DNA of 64,000 nucleotides from Bradyrhizobium sp. B097. Lineage in GTDB: Bacteria > Pseudomonadota > Alphaproteobacteria > Rhizobiales > Xanthobacteraceae. The notes under the pieces were generated by a model, which made no database searches, was not told where the DNA came from, and was given only the letters and a program-made list of their open reading frames with translations. Within the stretch, counting starts at the first letter, position 1. Every line of letters starts with the position of its first letter. The stretch is taken from assembly GCF_038957035.1 (NCBI RefSeq), contig NZ_CP152412.1:5948501-6012500 (forward strand). Reading direction: 5' to 3'. Below are positions 25,534-33,958 of the stretch, in pieces. The translations under genes were made by a program, and so were the position numbers.

Positions 25534-26849
25534 GTCTTCTCCCGCACCGAATTGGTCAGCACGACCACGATGACCGACGCCGCGCTGGAGGCCACCATCG
25601 CCGCAACCGCGCCCACCACTTGCCAGGCCTCCGCCGCAAGCGGCAGAACGCCACACAGTGCGACGAGGCCAGCGATCCGGCTCAGCATGAACCGCTGCGG
25701 CCTGCCGGTCGCGAACAGCGGCAGCGCGAGGCCGAGCCACACCGCGTCGAGCGCCATCGCGGTCCCCATCAAGGCGATGCTGCCGGTACCGATCTCGTAG
25801 CTCTGACCGTGGATGACAAGGGCGAGCATGCGCTGGCCGAGCAGCACGACCATCGCGCCATAGGCGAGCGCGATCGAGCCGAGCAGCACGGCGTTCTCGC
25901 GTGCAGCAGCGGCGACCGCGCTGCGCCGGCCGGCGCGCAGCTCGGCTGCGATTTCCGGCAGGCGGACCGAGAACATCGTCGCGCAGAACTGGCTCAGCGG
26001 TGCGAACACCAGGAGCAGGATCCGCAGCGACGCGCTCGCGTCCAGCCCGATCAGGAAGCCGCAAACCGGGATCAGCCCGATGCTGCCGATCCAGTAGGTG
26101 AGCGAGGTCGCGACGAACCAGCGGCCGTTCCGAAACAGCCGCCGCAGCGAGCCGCGGAAGATCCTGGTCTGCGGCCAGGCCAGGTCGATGGTGTGAGCGA
26201 GCAGCAGGCTGCCGGCGAGCGCCGCCGAGATCGCGATGCAGGCCATCGCAGCCGCAGCGCCGGTCAGTTTGAGCGCGATCATCAGGCCAGCCGAGACGAC
26301 GAGCGCCACGCAATAGGTGAGCGACGATGCCACCGCGCGCGGCAGCCGCCCATCGAGATAGCAGATGCGGCGGAACATGCTTTGCAGCCGAACCGCAGGG
26401 ATCGCGAGCCCGGTCGCGATCACGAGCCCGCCCGCGGCACCGCCGACCGCACCGATCACGAGACCGGCAACCACCAGCAGCAGGCCAAGCACCGCCGAAA
26501 CCAGCAGCGACGACAGATAGAGGCCGAGCCGCAGCTGCGGCCATAGCGATTTCGGGATGCGATGCGCGGTCGCCGGCAGCCCGTCGTCGAACAACCCGCG
26601 CAGAAACACCGCCTCGATCAGGATAGAGAACGACCAGGCGATGCTGAATTGGCCGAACGAATTGATATCGAGCACATTGGCCAGCACGATCGTCAGCACG
26701 AAGGCCGAGCCGCTAAGCAGCGCCTGATCGATCAAGCCGAGCGCGACATTGCCCCCGGCGCGCCGCAGCCGGCCGAGCGCTCCGCGCGCAGCACAGGCGA
26801 CCCGGGTCTGGGCCGCCATTCGATCCAGCCTTTCGGTCAACGCACTCAC
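25530..26849 (-). CDS. Wzx-type polysaccharide flippase (MOP superfamily)
   Basis: 439 residues with about 12 hydrophobic segments, beginning NVALGLIDQALLSGSAFVLT, which is the usual first helix of the polysaccharide transporter (PST) family. Arg- and Lys-rich cytoplasmic loops alternate with segments such as LYLSSLLVSAVLGLLLVVAG. It would move undecaprenyl-linked repeat units across the inner membrane. The start overlaps the polymerase stop (ATGA at 26846-26849) and the stop overlaps the next methyltransferase. Assignment rests on topology, the N-terminal motif and the operon. Confidence 0.82.
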   Translation of the reverse strand: MSALTERLDRMAAQTRVACAARGALGRLRRAGGNVALGLIDQALLSGSAFVLTIVLANVLDINSFGQFSIAWSFSILIEAVFLRGLFDDGLPATAHRIPKSLWPQLRLGLYLSSLLVSAVLGLLLVVAGLVIGAVGGAAGGLVIATGLAIPAVRLQSMFRRICYLDGRLPRAVASSLTYCVALVVSAGLMIALKLTGAAAAMACIAISAALAGSLLLAHTIDLAWPQTRIFRGSLRRLFRNGRWFVATSLTYWIGSIGLIPVCGFLIGLDASASLRILLLVFAPLSQFCATMFSVRLPEIAAELRAGRRSAVAAAARENAVLLGSIALAYGAMVVLLGQRMLALVIHGQSYEIGTGSIALMGTAMALDAVWLGLALPLFATGRPQRFMLSRIAGLVALCGVLPLAAEAWQVVGAVAAMVASSAASVIVVVLTNSVREKT

Positions 26850-28138
26850 GCCTCACTCACACGCAGTCTGGCAAACGCCCGCCGCGGCACCATCTGCAGC
26901 CTGGCTTCCGGGCCGAAATAGCACCAGAACACCAGCACGCAGCCGAAATAATTGTGCAGCAGCTGACTGGAATCGTTGGCTGACGCGATCACGACGAACA
27001 GCAGCATCGCGAACGGCGCCAGCCAATACATCCCGCGCCGCTCGAACGTGAAGACGATGGTGTTCCATAACGCCCGCGCCACCAGCAGCATATAGAACGC
27101 GCCGCCGAGCAGGCCGAACTGGAGGAAAGCATCAAGATAGGAATTCTCGAACGAGCCAAACTCGGTGTTCCATGGCGCCATGCTCGTCAGCTCGTTCACG
27201 GGCGAGTTCGGCAACTCGTTGAAGAACCCGGAGAAGCCGTAGCCCAGCCAGGGGTGTTGCCAGAAGAAGTGCGGCCAGACCGCCCAGAGGAACGAGCGGC
27301 CGGTCAGGTTTCCGCTGCGGCCGACCAGCCCGTACAACTCGTCGCTCGGCACGGCGAACGTGACAAGCGCAACAAAGGCGAGGCCGAGCCAGTAGATCGA
27401 GGCAGCTCCCCTGTGTCCAAGCACCACCAGCAGCAGCCCGAAAGTCACGGCGAGTGCCGTCAACATGCTGATCAGCGGTCCTGCTGCGCCGGCCGCGGCG
27501 AGCGCAAAAAGATGACACCCCATCAGCAACAGCGACCAGCCGAACTGCCGCCGCGGCCCCGCCAGCATGCGGACGAAACAGATCAGCACCATGAGACCGA
27601 AGAAGGCGCCCGCGAGATTCTTGTGGCCGAACACGCCGGCATAGGCCTGGGTCCCGAGCACGGTCGGCCGATGCAGCGGATCGTAGTCCCATTGCGAGCC
27701 GATCACCGGAAATAGCACGACATGAACGATCAGCACCACGATCCCGATCCGGAACAGGGTGTCGACGAGCCGATCGACCGGGCAGCTGATCACGACCCAT
27801 GCCGAGAACAGCGTGGTCAGGAGGTACATCGCGAACTTGATCGACGCGCCCGCGGGGTCGGCGCTCAGCGCCAGCGACACCAGCGCGAAGGCAATGAATG
27901 CCAGATAGAGATGCGATTGCAGCATCAGCAGGCCGAAGCGTTTCCGATCGACCGCAATGTGCAGCATCAGCAGGATATAAAGCAGCAGCCACACGCCGCG
28001 GAACAGCGTGGACTCCCCGGCCCGTTCCGCGAACGAGATGCCCTCGATGAAATTGAACAGGAAATAGATGCAGCCGAGCACCATCACCAGATAGGCGTGC
28101 AGAAAGAGCTCAGTTCGAAACCACCATCTGCCGATCAT
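26846..28138 (-). CDS. Wzy/O-antigen ligase-like polysaccharide polymerase
   Basis: 430 residues with about 10-12 membrane segments. The large periplasmic loop contains NLTGRSFLWAVWPHFFWQHP and WLGYGFSGFFNELPN, then TEFGSFENSYLDAFLQFGLL, the Wzy_C-type pattern (GR...W, GxGxGxF, xHNxxL-like, here FENSYLD). It polymerises repeat units in the periplasm. Overlaps with both neighbours (ATGA) place it firmly in the Wzc-Wzx operon, so it is the best candidate for the true polymerase among the three such proteins in the window. Confidence 0.84.
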   Translation of the reverse strand: MIGRWWFRTELFLHAYLVMVLGCIYFLFNFIEGISFAERAGESTLFRGVWLLLYILLMLHIAVDRKRFGLLMLQSHLYLAFIAFALVSLALSADPAGASIKFAMYLLTTLFSAWVVISCPVDRLVDTLFRIGIVVLIVHVVLFPVIGSQWDYDPLHRPTVLGTQAYAGVFGHKNLAGAFFGLMVLICFVRMLAGPRRQFGWSLLLMGCHLFALAAAGAAGPLISMLTALAVTFGLLLVVLGHRGAASIYWLGLAFVALVTFAVPSDELYGLVGRSGNLTGRSFLWAVWPHFFWQHPWLGYGFSGFFNELPNSPVNELTSMAPWNTEFGSFENSYLDAFLQFGLLGGAFYMLLVARALWNTIVFTFERRGMYWLAPFAMLLFVVIASANDSSQLLHNYFGCVLVFWCYFGPEARLQMVPRRAFARLRVSEA

Positions 28139-29250
28139 TGAACGGCTTCCTGCCGGGCCGGCGCCCTCAAGAGATGATCGACCGCGGCAGCAAAGCGCGC
28201 CGCGGCGTCGGCAAGTGCGTCCTTACGCATACTGCGCCTGGCCTGCCGCGACATCGCCTCCCAGCGCGCCGGATGTTCGAGCAAGCCACGCGCCGCGTCG
28301 ACCCAAGCCTGCTCATCGAGCGCGCAAACATGGCCATTAACCCGGTCGCGCACCAACTCACCGCCCGCCCCGACATGGGGCGACACCAGGCAGGGAACCC
28401 CGCACTGCAAGGCCTCGTTGCACACCAGACCCCATGGTTCCAGCAAAGAGGGCAGCAGCAACAACCGCGATTGCAGATAGACCTCCGATATCGCCTGCCA
28501 TGGCACATAGCTGTCGTGGCTGACATCGATGCCGGCGCCGCCGAGCCGCGCCAGCATGCGCTGCTCGGCAGCGCCGGACCCGACCACGCGAACCCTCAAG
28601 CCGGGCAAGACCCGGCCGAGCGCGATGGCGACGTTCTCGAAGAAGATCGCGTTCTTGGCGTCGTCGTTGATGCGGGCGCACCACAGCAGGTGAAAGGGAC
28701 GGTCGTGGAAACCAGGGACGGTCTCCGGCGGATCCCATGCCGGCACCAGCGGCACGACGAACAGATCGTCGTCGCCGACACCCTCGCCGCGGAAATACGC
28801 CCTGCCCTTGTCGCTGCAGCACACGACCGCGCCGCATTGGCGCAGCAGCCATGGCCGCGCCAGGCGATGATAGGCCGTGTTGGGCATCGTCTCGCGCCAG
28901 CCGTCGATCGTCAGCGCAAGCGCCCTGCCGTTGGCGCGCGCCCATGCCGCGCCGGCCAGCATCGAGGGATAAAGGCCGTTGACGAATAGCAGGTCGGGCG
29001 CGAGCGCGTTCAAGGCGCGCCCGATCCCGATATTGAAATGGGTGTGACGCGAGCGCGACAGCGGGATCGAGACGCCGGGCACCGTGCGCGTCGTGTAGCG
29101 CGGTGTGAACGATCCCGCCCAGGAGCGATCGGCCTCCTGCGCGGTACAGGACAGCACCGCGAGATTGAGCCCACGGTCAACCAGCTCGTTGTAGAGCCGA
29201 TTGGTGTAGGGTGTGATCATGTTGTTGAAGACGACCACGCGCGGCGCCAT
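28135..29250 (-). CDS. Family 4 glycosyltransferase
   Basis: 371 residues. The N-terminus MAPRVVVFNNMITPYTNRLY resembles GT4 enzymes of EPS loci. LAPDLLFVNGLYPSMLAGAA and VVCCSDKGRAYFRGEGVGDD belong to the acceptor domain. The donor domain holds FHLLWCARINDDAKNAIFFE and LLLPSLLEPWGLVCNEALQC, with Glu residues of the retaining E-x7-E-type motif. It sits between the polymerase (ATGA overlap) and a methyltransferase 3 bp upstream. Sugar specificity unknown. Confidence 0.87.
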   Translation of the reverse strand: MAPRVVVFNNMITPYTNRLYNELVDRGLNLAVLSCTAQEADRSWAGSFTPRYTTRTVPGVSIPLSRSRHTHFNIGIGRALNALAPDLLFVNGLYPSMLAGAAWARANGRALALTIDGWRETMPNTAYHRLARPWLLRQCGAVVCCSDKGRAYFRGEGVGDDDLFVVPLVPAWDPPETVPGFHDRPFHLLWCARINDDAKNAIFFENVAIALGRVLPGLRVRVVGSGAAEQRMLARLGGAGIDVSHDSYVPWQAISEVYLQSRLLLLPSLLEPWGLVCNEALQCGVPCLVSPHVGAGGELVRDRVNGHVCALDEQAWVDAARGLLEHPARWEAMSRQARRSMRKDALADAAARFAAAVDHLLRAPARQEAVQ

Positions 29251-29253
29251 GGC

Positions 29254-30012
29254 TTATCGGTCCCGCGGCGGGGGCAGCGCTTCGACGCGCCGGCAGAGCG
29301 CCCCGCAATGATAGGTCGCAAGCCGGGTCGCAAGCTCGGGGCTGACCGACAACAGCGACTTCCGCACAAGGCTCTTGGCAAGCCCCCTGACCCGCGATGA
29401 ATGAAAAGCGTGCACCGGCAGGCTGTGATCATAGGTACCGAAGCCGACAACATGCAGCCCCGCGGTCTCCAGCACCAGGCGGAACGTGTCCGGCGTGTAG
29501 AAATTGATGTGGCCGATGTCGAGCGTCGATTGCAGCGCCCGGCGATTGGTTCGCGCATGCAGCTCGCACGGCACTTCGAGATAGATGAAGTTCCGCGCCA
29601 CCCGGGCAAGCTCGTGCAGGAACGCGCGCGGCTCGGGCACGTGTTCGAGCACGTGGCTGGCATAGACGAGGTCGAACGATCCGTCGGCGAACGGGATCGT
29701 GGCACCGTCATAGCTCGACCAGCGGAACGGGGCTGAAGCGGCGCCATCGGTCTCCAGGTTGGTCGCGGGATCGATGACGTCGATGCCGGTGAAGTCGCGG
29801 CCGATGCCGATCGCGGACAGCCGCGCCAGCACGGCGCCGGTACCGCAGCCGACCTCGAGCACATTGCCGACACCGGCGGCCGACGCGCCGAGCAAGCCGG
29901 CAATATGATCGGCCTTGTCGACTGCGCAGACGCGGCGCCAGTCGCGCTCCTGCGCCGAATAGACGCCCTCATAATGCGCGTTGTGCTGCCTGATGCTGAA
30001 TTCCATCGTCAT
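29254..30012 (-). CDS. Class I SAM-dependent methyltransferase
   Basis: 252 residues. Motif I is VGNVLEVGCGTGAVLARLSA, followed by FTGIDVIDPATNLETD, IPFADGSFDLVYASHVLEHV and PRAFLHELARVARNFIYLEV. The sequence HNAHYEGVYSAQERDWRRV at the N-terminus is common in methyltransferases of glycan clusters. It overlaps the upstream gene (ATGA at 30009-30012). It is one of four methyltransferases in the EPS locus, suggesting O-methyl sugars in the product. Confidence 0.86.
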   Translation of the reverse strand: MTMEFSIRQHNAHYEGVYSAQERDWRRVCAVDKADHIAGLLGASAAGVGNVLEVGCGTGAVLARLSAIGIGRDFTGIDVIDPATNLETDGAASAPFRWSSYDGATIPFADGSFDLVYASHVLEHVPEPRAFLHELARVARNFIYLEVPCELHARTNRRALQSTLDIGHINFYTPDTFRLVLETAGLHVVGFGTYDHSLPVHAFHSSRVRGLAKSLVRKSLLSVSPELATRLATYHCGALCRRVEALPPPRDR

Positions 30013-30851
30013 GGTCTGGCCATCGCTCCGGGCGGCATTCGGGCAAGCTCGCCGAGGCGGTCGTTCGATTTGCGCTCAAGATTGCGTCGCTCCGCCGGCG
30101 AGAGGTGGTCGAGATCGTATCCAATGTCCGCCATGCTACGGGTCAGGATGTCGACGTTCCGTTGCGGGACAGCTGCCAGACCAGCCAGCAGCCTGTCCCG
30201 GTGCAACCAGCCCGGGCCCTTCAGGAGATCGATCGCCTCGGTGTACAATTCGGTCTTCACCAGACGTGCGAACTCGGCAACGACCTCCGCCGACAGGTCG
30301 GGCGGCAACGCATCGAGCATGGCGAGCGCCATGGCGCTGCGCTTGACCACGATCCAGCCCTCATTGGGTCCGAGCCGGTATGACATCCGCAGCAGGTCGA
30401 AATTGGCGTCGCTCAAACCTTGCCTGATGTTGCGAAGCCAGAACAGCACGACCCAGAGATAAGGATCGGACGGCGCGCAGCCGAGCGACTTGCGGACGGC
30501 CGTGTCAAGCTCGCCCATCCGGGTGTCCACCCGGGCGCCGGATGCGAGTGCGTTCTCGGCGAGCCGCAGCCGGATCACCGCCGCGCTGCGATCGATCGCC
30601 GGCATGCAATCCGATCGCGCCGCCGCGCGCGACAGCAGCGGGCCGAGGTCGCCGAGCTCGGCGTCGCTGACCGGCACGTTGCGCAGGATCAGGTCCCTGG
30701 CGGCATCGAGCCGGGTCTGGTCGATAAACACCGGCAGAGTGGTCGCGCCCCAGGCGACCGACGAGCACCCGACGGCGGCCAGAAAGCCGCGCGCAAGCCA
30801 GATGGCGGCACGCCGGGGCATCGCACCGTGCGTCTCACTCGGTGTAGCCAT
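30009..30851 (-). CDS. EPS-locus protein of unknown function with membrane anchor, related to 39802-40398
   Basis: 280 residues from the ATG at 30851 that lies inside the end of the BY-kinase gene (17-bp overlap). A single N-terminal hydrophobic segment (IWLARGFLAAVGCSSVAWG) is a signal or anchor. The remainder is helical, with a TPR-like centre: YLWVVLFWLRNIRQGLSDAN then LLRMSYRLGPNEGW. The last motif lines up with LKMSYYTGFNRSD in the protein encoded at 39802, with similar spacing on either side. Known function: none. The close coupling to the co-polymerase gene suggests a part in assembly or export. Confidence 0.75.
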   Translation of the reverse strand: MATPSETHGAMPRRAAIWLARGFLAAVGCSSVAWGATTLPVFIDQTRLDAARDLILRNVPVSDAELGDLGPLLSRAAARSDCMPAIDRSAAVIRLRLAENALASGARVDTRMGELDTAVRKSLGCAPSDPYLWVVLFWLRNIRQGLSDANFDLLRMSYRLGPNEGWIVVKRSAMALAMLDALPPDLSAEVVAEFARLVKTELYTEAIDLLKGPGWLHRDRLLAGLAAVPQRNVDILTRSMADIGYDLDHLSPAERRNLERKSNDRLGELARMPPGAMARP

Positions 30852-33108
30852 ATCGCCCATAATGCGAGTTGTAATAGTAGTTCTTTCCGCCATAGCCGCT
30901 ATAGCGGCTCATCGCGGCGATATCGGCCTTGTTGAGCACGACGCCGAGCAGGTTCTCGTTGACCGCACGCGCGCTGCGCAGCGCCCGCTCGACCACCTGC
31001 ACCTGGGTCTTGCCCCATTCCACGATGAAGACGAAGGAATCGACGAAGTGCGCGGTGATGCGGACATCGACCACCGGCGTCAGCGGCGGGAAGTCGACGA
31101 TCACGTAATCATAATGACTGCGGACGCCGTCGATGAAATCCTTCATCTGGTCGGAGGCCAGCACCTCGTGCGAATGCGCGATGCGCGACCGTGTGGCGCC
31201 CGGCAGGAAGGCAAGGCCGGTCTCTGGATCGCGCCACAGCGTCTCCTGCAATGTCGCATTGTTCGACAAGACGTCGAGAATGCCGCGCTCGGCGCTCGCG
31301 GCGACCTTGCGGCTGAGCGAGGGATTGCGCAGGTCGCAATCGACCAGGAGCACGCGCGCCCCGCTTTGCGCGACCAGCTGCGCGAACACGAAGGCCAGCG
31401 TCGACTTGCCCTCGTTGGGCAGTGCCGAGGTCAGGCCGAGGATCTTCGACGGCTTGGTGACGTTGAGGTCGGCATTGACCTTGATCGAGCGGATCGCTTC
31501 CGAGAACCGTGAGAACGGCGAATCGATCGCCGCCCACAGCACCGGTTCATCGCCGCGCTGGATCAAGCGCGCGCCGACCGGCAGGTTGGGACGAGCGACC
31601 ACCGGCGCCTTGAGCTGGCTTGGCGAGAGGCGGGGAACGATCGCGACGCAATCGGCGTCGAGGATGGTCTCGACCATTTCAGCGGTGCGGAACACCCGGT
31701 CATAGAGATCGCGCAACACGCCGAGCCCGAGCCCGGCGATCAGGCCGCCGAGCGCCGAGAGCGCGAGCACGACCAAGGTCTGCGGGTGGCTCTTGCTGAG
31801 CGGACGCGAGGCACGGGTGATCACCCGCGCCTCGCTGACCGGGAACGACTGCTGCTGCACATTTTCCATGTAGCGCTGCAGGAAATTGTCATAGAGCGAG
31901 CGATAGGTCTGGGCCGAGCTCTCGAGCTCGCGCAGCGTGACCTGCGCCTGGTTGGTGGACTGCGACTGCGAGACCGACTCGTTCACGGCGCGCTCGATCT
32001 CGGTCTGACGCTGCAGGGCGATCGCATAGTCGCTCTTGTAGCTTTCGGCGAGCCGCTTCAGCTCGTCGATGATCGACGACTGGATCTCTCGCATCTGGTT
32101 GCGCAGATTGACGGCGGCCAGGTGATTGTAGCCATAGCGCGACGACCAGTCGGCCTCGCGGTTGGCAAGCTCAAGATATTGCGAGCGGAGCTTGGTGATG
32201 ACCTGGTTGTTCAGCGTATCGGCAACCGTCGCGTCGGCGACGCCGCCCTTCACCACCGCCTCGATGCGGTCGAGCTTGGCCTTGGCGTCGGTGACCTGCG
32301 ACTTCACATGGACCAGCTGGGTGTTGAGCTCGCCGAGCTGCTGCTCGTTGAGCAGCTTGCCGCTCGAGGTGACGATGTTGTTGGTCTTCTTGTAGTCGAG
32401 CACCGCGCGCTCGGCATTGGATGCCTGCGTGCGCAGCTCCTGGATGCGGTCCTGCAGCCAGACGCTGGCGCGGCGCGTCGCCTGATACTTGGAATCGAGC
32501 TGGTCGACGATGTAGGCGTCGGCAACACCGTTAGCGATTTGCGCCGCACGCTCCGGATCGAGCGAGCGGAAAGAGACCTCGATCACATAGGTCATGCCGC
32601 GGCGGCGGACGTCGAGCTGCTTCTGGAAGGTGCGGACCGCGCGCCGGGTCCGGTCGAACTCGTTGGGCGGCGCGCTGCCGGCGAACAGGCCGGATACGAA
32701 ATCGAGCACGGCTCCCGCCGCGCCGGCCCTGGAGCCGATGAATTCCGGATCCTCGTTGAGCTTGAGGTCGCGGATCACCGCGAGCGCCACGTTCTCCGAC
32801 TTCAGGATTTCGACCTGGCTCTCGACCGCGGAAGAATCGACCGGGAGCTCGCTTACCGGCGATTGCTGCTGGAAGGCCTGGAATTTGCGCGTGTCGATGA
32901 TCATCGTGGCGAGCGCGGTATAGCTCGGCGCCGCCGTCATCAGGTAGCAGATGCCGCCGAACAGGCAGAGGCCCGCCGTCCCGAGGATCACCCAGTACTG
33001 CCGGAGCAGATAAGTGACAAAGGCGTCGAAGGTCTCCGCCAGCGACGGCAATTCGGCCGGACGATTTCTCAGATCGACAGACGGCGAAATCTGGTTGCGC
33101 TGAAGCAT
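30835..33108 (-). CDS. Wzc/ExoP-type polysaccharide co-polymerase and bacterial tyrosine kinase
   Basis: 757 residues. A first membrane helix (about 38-58, YWVILGTAGLCLFGGICYLM) leads to a long periplasmic coiled-coil domain with the Wzz fold. A second helix follows (about 440-460, TLVVLALSALGGLIAGLGLG), then a cytoplasmic BY-kinase: Walker A SALPNEGKST (Lys568), Walker A' LLVDCDLRNPS and Walker B YVIVDFPPLTPVVD. The C-terminal tail has eight Tyr in the last 24 residues (734-757), the autophosphorylation cluster. It controls chain length and export. It is the first gene of the operon reaching to 24150. The stop region overlaps the next start. Confidence 0.95.
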   Translation of the reverse strand: MLQRNQISPSVDLRNRPAELPSLAETFDAFVTYLLRQYWVILGTAGLCLFGGICYLMTAAPSYTALATMIIDTRKFQAFQQQSPVSELPVDSSAVESQVEILKSENVALAVIRDLKLNEDPEFIGSRAGAAGAVLDFVSGLFAGSAPPNEFDRTRRAVRTFQKQLDVRRRGMTYVIEVSFRSLDPERAAQIANGVADAYIVDQLDSKYQATRRASVWLQDRIQELRTQASNAERAVLDYKKTNNIVTSSGKLLNEQQLGELNTQLVHVKSQVTDAKAKLDRIEAVVKGGVADATVADTLNNQVITKLRSQYLELANREADWSSRYGYNHLAAVNLRNQMREIQSSIIDELKRLAESYKSDYAIALQRQTEIERAVNESVSQSQSTNQAQVTLRELESSAQTYRSLYDNFLQRYMENVQQQSFPVSEARVITRASRPLSKSHPQTLVVLALSALGGLIAGLGLGVLRDLYDRVFRTAEMVETILDADCVAIVPRLSPSQLKAPVVARPNLPVGARLIQRGDEPVLWAAIDSPFSRFSEAIRSIKVNADLNVTKPSKILGLTSALPNEGKSTLAFVFAQLVAQSGARVLLVDCDLRNPSLSRKVAASAERGILDVLSNNATLQETLWRDPETGLAFLPGATRSRIAHSHEVLASDQMKDFIDGVRSHYDYVIVDFPPLTPVVDVRITAHFVDSFVFIVEWGKTQVQVVERALRSARAVNENLLGVVLNKADIAAMSRYSGYGGKNYYYNSHYGRYGYTE

Positions 33109-33237
33109 CTCGTTCTATCGCCGCGCCAGCAGGATACATCCTGCCCTCGCGCCCTCCAGTGATCCTGGGAAACGTCCCGCCGCCGACACCGAAGCGCGTT
33201 GCTGCAGAGAGTTCTCCATTGGCGATCGGAAGCCCGC

Positions 33238-33900
33238 TCAGGGAGTAACTGTTGAAAGCAGCGTGGTGGTGGTGCCGGCGGTTGTACCGGTCGTATTGTT
33301 ACCCGAGCTGCTCACCGACGAGGTGAAGCTGAAGATGCCGGTGTTCACGCTGTTGCCGTTGATGGCCTCGAGCGTGCCGCCGCCTGCGCCGGTGGCGCCG
33401 AGCGCGCTGGTCTGGCCGCCAGATGCGCCGGCGCCGCCCGCGCCGCCGGCGCCGGTCGCAGCGGTGCCGCTATCACCCGACGCTGCGGCAAACGCCGTCA
33501 CGGTGTCGAGGTCCTTGGTGTCGGCAATCGCCTGCTGGATGCGCGTCGCGTAGGGCTGATTGCTGCGCACCACGATGCGCGCGGCCTGGGCGAGACCGGC
33601 GGCGATCGCCGTCTTCTGGTCCTTGCTCGCCTTGGCGAGCAGCGCGATGAGCGGATCGAGCGACGTCGGATCGTTGAGGGCGAAGTCGCGCGCCCGCGAA
33701 GTCAATTCCACGCCGGCGTTCGGATATTGGGTCAGTAACTGTTCCGGATTGGCCTTGAAATTCGTGACCGCCTGCGAGAGCTGGATCAGCCCGCCAGGCG
33801 TTTCTGCCATCGTAGCGCCGCCGGGCGCCGCCAGCGCCAACAGCGCCAATACCACCAGCCGCAAGGCGGAAAAACCGCCGGATCGCTCAAATGTGAACAC
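33238..33900 (-). CDS. Secreted protein of unknown function with Gly/Ala and Ser/Thr-rich tail
   Basis: 220 residues from a GTG at 33900, with GGGAGA 6 nt upstream; a longer frame to 34122 runs into the next gene and is not preferred. A signal peptide (LRLVVLALLALAAPGGATMA) is followed by a helical domain: LIQLSQAVTNFKANPEQLLT, LDPLIALLAKASKDQKTAIA and AARIVVRSNQPYATRIQQAI. From about 140 on it is low complexity: runs of Gly-Ala, then Ser/Thr/Asn (SSSGNNTTGTTAGTTTTLLS). It lies between the BY-kinase and a ligase gene, so a periplasmic or surface role in polymer export is inferred. No known family recognised. Confidence 0.7.
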   Translation of the reverse strand: MFTFERSGGFSALRLVVLALLALAAPGGATMAETPGGLIQLSQAVTNFKANPEQLLTQYPNAGVELTSRARDFALNDPTSLDPLIALLAKASKDQKTAIAAGLAQAARIVVRSNQPYATRIQQAIADTKDLDTVTAFAAASGDSGTAATGAGGAGGAGASGGQTSALGATGAGGGTLEAINGNSVNTGIFSFTSSVSSSGNNTTGTTAGTTTTLLSTVTP

Positions 33901-33920
33901 AGCTATCTCCCTAACGAATA

Positions 33921-33935
33921 CTAACAGTTCGTTAG
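33921..33935 (-). promoter_or_regulatory. CTAAC-N5-GTTAG inverted repeat
   Basis: CTAACAGTTCGTTAG is a clear dyad 20 bp upstream of the start of the secreted protein, with a further CTAACG at 33911-33916. It is the most symmetrical copy of the recurrent motif. Confidence 0.4.
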
Positions 33936-33958
33936 CATAGTCAGAGTTATCGCGCCAA

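Noticed and set aside
24907..26544. Reading the COG4627-like methyltransferase as a 545-residue protein
   Set aside because: The extra N-terminus is Arg/Ala-rich sequence from a wrong frame of the flippase gene. The ATG at 25533 with an ATGA overlap is the natural start.
31786..33162. A 458-residue plus-strand frame opposite the BY-kinase
   Set aside because: Leu/Arg/Gly/Asp-rich antisense shadow. All conserved kinase motifs lie on the minus strand.
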